DNA of 64,000 bases from Macrotis lagotis. Lineage: Eukaryota; Chordata; Mammalia; Peramelemorphia; Peramelidae. Shown here piece after piece: positions 57,405 to 64,000 of this stretch. Position numbers and translations under genes: made by a program. The stretch covers positions 145,009,982-145,073,981 of the forward strand of contig NC_133658.1 in the NCBI RefSeq assembly GCF_037893015.1, given 5' to 3'. Below the pieces are notes generated by a model. That model worked only from the letters and a program-made list of their open reading frames with translations, was not told the origin of the DNA and made no database searches. Within the stretch, counting starts at the first letter, position 1; the number at the start of each line of letters is the position of its first letter.

Positions 57405-57508
57405 GTAAGAGATTCCTTTATCATATTCTGGTGATGTGAGGGAAAAGTGACTAAAGTTAAAACAAGTATTTTTAGGGTTTTAATTTGCCTCCCCCCCTTC
57501 TTTCCTAG

Positions 57509-57581
57509 GATATTGTATTGAATGAAATTAAGAAAGTTGATCCAAAATATATTGCCACAGTGTGTGGAAGTTTCCGACGAG
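57509..57581 (+). CDS. POLB: POLB exon 9 (residues 160-184, nucleotide-binding GSFRRG)
   Basis: Acceptor CTTTCCTAG, donor GTGAGT, 73 nt. It encodes DIVLNEIKKVDPKYIATVCG and SFRRG. GSFRRG is the X-family polymerase signature in which Ser180 and Arg183 bind the incoming nucleotide triphosphate; both are present. Confidence 0.98.
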
Positions 57582-59850
<2,269 letters not shown>

Positions 59851-60015
59851 TAACCAGTCTGATTGGTTGCAAATCTGTCTTCTCTGAAGTCTAGTATTAT
59901 AATAAATGAAACTGATATTTATAACTCATTGTAGATAAATTTGTATAAAAATTTGCTTGAAATTTCTCACTTGTGGTAGATCTTTGCTGTTGAAGTAGAT
60001 AATCAAGAAGAAACA

Positions 60016-60240
60016 GGTGGATGACTCAGTGGATAGAGCACAAGATCTGTTGTCAGAAAGACTATCTTTATGAGTTCAAACCTGGCTTCAGACCCTTACT
60101 AGCAGTATGACTGGCCAAATCACTCAACCTTCTTTGTCTTAGTTTCCTCATCTGTAAAATGAATTGCAGAAGGAAATAGAAAACCACTCTAGTATTTTTG
60201 CAAAGAAAACAAAGAATCAAACCATCTATAATGACTAAAC
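60016..60240 (+). mobile_element. SINE relic with RTE-like 3' module
   Basis: Plus-strand copy: GATGACTCAGTGGATAGAGC, CAGTTTCCTCATCTGTAAAATG-like core, then CTCTAGTATTTTTGCAAAGA. Confidence 0.72.
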
Positions 60241-61576
60241 AACAAGATAATTAAGAAAATTCTGCAGTGCTTCTTAATGTAAATGCTATTTTTAAAATTA
60301 CTAAGATAATTTAGGTATAAAATTGTTACCATTAAAGTAAATTTGTTACTCAAATTTTCTGCAAAAGTGTTTCTCTCATTCTTCATTATAATGTGTGGAA
60401 GTGACCATAACTTATTGACAATTAGATTAGCAGATGCATAAGCCCTGGGAGATTCTGTGAAGCTGGAAAAGTTTTCAATATACTATACACCTAATAATAG
60501 ATTGCATGTCTTGTGCTCCAGAATGAATCTAGTTAACTTCACATAGGGCTCATCCAAAGTTGACTGCAAAGTGATTAATTTTTTTGGCTGCAACTCTCAA
60601 AGTTCATCTACTAAATTATAGTGGATTAAACGTCTGTGTTGGCAGAAATACCTATTCTAGTGAAATTGTAGCATTCCCAAAATTCATCTTTATTTTGAAA
60701 TTTCTGGCTGACTTCTTCTATCAAGGAGATTAGAATTAATCTGAAAAGTATACAGCATAATGGAGTGAAGGAGTAGGAGGAGTACAGGAAGATAAGATGT
60801 ATGAGGAAAGAGGCAGGGAATTGCAAACAAGCCATGATTAGAAAAGGAAATGGAAGAATACTGTTACAGAAGTCTTATAATGAAATCAAGTGTAATCAGT
60901 CATCAAAATCCCTCAGTCTTCCTTGGGGCTTAGAGGATTAAGATGCAAGAAGTAAAAACTGCACATGGTTTAAAGATAGATTATCAAACAATACTTCATA
61001 TATATCAACGGAAAGGCTTCTAAATAAATCTAGAAAATCCTTTCCTTTTTTGACTTGTTAATGTGTGTAATCATTTCCTTCTAGACTCTGTTTGGAAGTG
61101 TAAAACCTCTGATCTAAATTCCATGTTATTGCATAGTTTAATTTGGCTAGTAACAAAAGTAACAACTTTGTCATGTGTCACACACACAACACACACACAC
61201 ACACACTCTATAAAAAACCTTTCAGGAATAATGAGTTAGCTTTACTATACAATTATTTAGCTATTCTACTTAAACTTTCAGTAACTGTACTCTGAATGGC
61301 ATAACCACAGCCCAGCAAAACAGAAAATTATATCCAGGGCTGTAACTGTTGGCTGAATAATGATGATAATAATAGTACTTGTTAATAATTTATATATTGC
61401 CTCATTTTAGAGGTGTTTTAATATATTTTATCTCATTTGATTATACAGAATCTTGTTCCAGAAGGAAACAATTAATAGAAATGGAAAGTCCCTACTTTTA
61501 AACACAATAACTCAAGCCAGATTAGGAAATTGTAAGACTTTGTAATGATACACAGGATAGGAAGCACTAGAGTTTT

Positions 61577-61747
61577 TTTGTTTGTTTTTGTTTGGTTTTT
61601 TTTAGGTTTTTGCAAGGCAAATGGGGTTAAGTAGCTTGCCCAAGGCCACACAGCTAGGTAATTATTAAGTGTCTGAGGCTGGATTTGAATTCAGGTACTC
61701 CTGACTCCAGGGCTGGTTCTTTGTCCACTGCACCACCTAGCCACCCC
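61577..61747 (-). mobile_element. WSINE1-like SINE
   Basis: Minus-strand copy between GAAGCACTAGAGTTTT (61561-61576) and GAAGTACTAGAGTTTT (61748-61763). Confidence 0.95.
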
Positions 61748-62092
61748 GAAGTACTAGAGTTTTGCAAATAGTTATTAACTCTTTTATCCCTAAAATTCAT
61801 AAGGACCCTAGTTTGATGCTGTTGTTTAGAAGACCAAAGCCAGGGTTTATCTGTAAGGATGAGGAAAACTTACCTTCAGTCTTCCAAGTAGGATTGAAAT
61901 TGTTTTTGCTGAGGGAATCAGTATGTGTCCAAAGAGGGAAAGTGGCTGTACTGTTCAGGACAGTGGAAAAAGCAATAGACTTGGAAAGGGTATGTAGCCT
62001 ATAATTCCTACCAACTGTCTGTGTCTTTCTGTCTATCTACCTACCCTACCCTTTCTATGCTCCAGTTTTCTCATCTATAAAATTAGGATCAG

Positions 62093-62238
62093 GGCTGCTA
62101 GGTGATACACAGTACATAGAACACTGGCCCTGGACTCAGGAGGACCCAAGTTCAAATTCAGCCTCAGATACTTAATAATTATCTAGCTGTGTGACCTTGG
62201 GCAAGTCACTTAACCCCATTGTCTTGCAAAAAAAATTT
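62093..62238 (+). mobile_element. WSINE1-like SINE
   Basis: Plus-strand copy ending CCCCATTGTCTTGCAAAAAAA. Confidence 0.9.
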
Positions 62239-62369
62239 TGAATCCTATCTGCTCTGCCTGCAGTAGACAAAGTTATTGTAAGACTTAAATGAGATGATAC
62301 CTGAAACCACTTCGAAAAAGTACAAAGTATACAGACTTTTTATGTATTATTTTCATTATAATATAGCAG

Positions 62370-63640
62370 TAAATCTCTAAATTGCCAACTCTAATGTGCT
62401 TTTCTCAGTTCTCACCTTGTTGCTCACCCCTTCCAGATACTTTTTCCTTCAGGTATTTGTGAGAATTTTTTTTTTTTTGATTCTCCTATCTATCTCTTTA
62501 GTCTCCTTTATAACTCTTTATCCATGTCATACCACTAATTGGGGGAGTCCCTCAAGGCTTTCTCATAGATCTTATTCTCTTTTCCCTTTATAGTATCTAA
62601 TTTGGTGACATCATCACTTACCATGGACTCAATTATTTCTCTATAGATGATCCCTGTACCAGTTCGGCTTTGTTCTCTTTCCAAGAACTCCATTCAGCAA
62701 GTAAAACAGAGCCCGTGATCCTTTTTCCCTAATTCCTCTTCCCAAGTACTACCCTCCTCCCAGTAACCAAGACTCCTACCATCAACTTCTCAATTCTCAC
62801 TTACTCCTTTATATTCAGTCTCTTGCCAAATCTTGTTATTTCTTTCTGTACAACATTTATATTTACTCTTTTTACCATTCAGTTAGCCACTACCTTAGTC
62901 ATGCCCTCATCATCTCAGTCTGCACTGTTGCAGTTGATTTCTTTCTTTTTTTGGTTTTGATTTTTGTAAGACAATGGGGTTAAAGGGACTTGACCAAGGT
63001 CACACAGCTAGGTATTATTAAATGTCTGAGGCTGAATTTAAAATTAAGTCCTCCTGACTCCTGGCCTGGTGCTCTATCCACTTCACCACCTAGTTGCCCT
63101 CTGCAGTTGATTTCTAATTGATCTCTCCCCCTTCTAATGTATCCAGCAAAAATGATTTTCCTAAAGCATAGGTCTGCCTACGTGACTCCTCATTACTTCC
63201 AGAATTAAATAGAAAGCCCTTTATTTGACATATAAAGTTCTTAACAACTTGACTCCTTTCTCCTTTTCCAGTCTTCTTATTCTTTATTACCCCTCACATA
63301 TTTTGTGATCCTTTTCCTCTGGGCTACTTACTCAGCACTCTTTGTACTAGCTTCTCCCCTCTTGTCTGGAATGATTATCCTCTTCCCTCTGCCTTTAGCT
63401 TCCTTGAAGATTTAGCTCAAATCCCACTCTCTTCAGGTGGCCTCTTCCAGTCTCCCTAGCTGCTGTTACTTTTCCCTCTGAGATCACTTACCTCCCATCC
63501 ACTCTATAATTTTTATACACAGCTTGTCTCCTCCATTTGAAAGTGAGTTCCTTGAGGTCAGGAGTTGTTTTTGCCTTTCTTTGTGTCCTCATAGTTTATC
63601 ATAATGTTTGGCACATTATAAGTGCTTAATCTGGGGATGA
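62370..63640 (+). mobile_element. L2-like LINE relic interrupted by a SINE
   Basis: Contains TTTTCCTAAAGCATAGGTCTG, ACATATAAAGTTCTTAACAA, CTTCCTTGAAGATTTAGCTC and a tail resembling AGTGCTTAAT, in L2 order. A WSINE1 copy sits within it. Confidence 0.65.
62943..63101 (-). mobile_element. WSINE1-like SINE inserted in L2
   Basis: Minus-strand copy with a 14-bp target duplication TGCAGTTGATTTCT (62929-62942, 63102-63115). Confidence 0.95.
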
Positions 63641-64000
63641 ATTGTTAGGACAGAGGGAATCTTCTGAGTAAAACATTGAGGAATGGAAAATAAAAAGTGA
63701 GGGTGAATTAATAGTAGAATGGAAAGATGGTAAAACAGAAGAGATATTTGAGGGTCTCTCTAGGCTACTTAATTTTAAAGTAAATTCAAATTTTTAAAGA
63801 TAGAATTAAACTGTCAGAGTCCTATTACAAAGATCTGTTCCCTGACCTCTTGATGTTATAATCTGTAGGCTAAGAATCATGAACACGTTTTCTGACACAC
63901 TACAAGGAAGTAGTTTGACATTGTTCCTAAATGTTTATTAAGTTATGAGCATCTGTGCTTTGTTACTTATCCTCAGATCTGATGTAATTAAAAAAAAATT

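Overview
The window is vertebrate nuclear DNA from a marsupial, most likely an Australian (australidelphian, perhaps dasyurid-like) species. The evidence is the interspersed repeats. Dozens of tRNA-derived SINEs share the GGGGCGGCTAGGTGGC head and CTTGCAAAAAC tail typical of the WSINE1/Mar1 group, mixed with marsupial-type L1 fragments, older MIR/THER CORE-SINEs, L2 and LTR pieces. Genes are split by long introns with GT-AG borders. Nothing prokaryotic or plasmid-like is present.

Two protein-coding genes lie head to tail on the + strand, in the IKBKB-POLB order known from other mammals. Positions 1-18066 hold the 3' end of IKBKB (IKK-beta): three coding exons (1999-2117, 8812-8902, 16695-16763), the TGA stop and a ~1.3-kb 3' UTR with two ATTAAA signals. 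The last exon encodes the NEMO-binding motif in the form LDWTWL. Positions 18066-36400 are repeat-rich intergenic DNA with a solo LTR, two oppositely oriented LTRs of one family, a split 7SL RNA pseudogene, an inverted duplication and long dinucleotide tracts.

A CpG island promoter (about 36480-37270) opens POLB (DNA polymerase beta). Exons 1-11 are present and join in phase to encode residues 1-236 of about 335, including Lys72 (dRP lyase) and Asp190/Asp192 (metal ligands). The remaining exons, with the third aspartate, lie beyond 64000. POLB intron 1 carries a ~1.4-kb minisatellite of about 37 units.

The two genes act in separate pathways (NF-kappaB signalling and base excision repair); their proximity is conserved synteny, not an operon. 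I found no new enzymatic or defence system. The items most worth a second look are the POLB intron 1 minisatellite, the very weak exon 1 splice donor, several local direct and inverted duplications, an L1-split palindrome, and two 7SL retropseudogenes.
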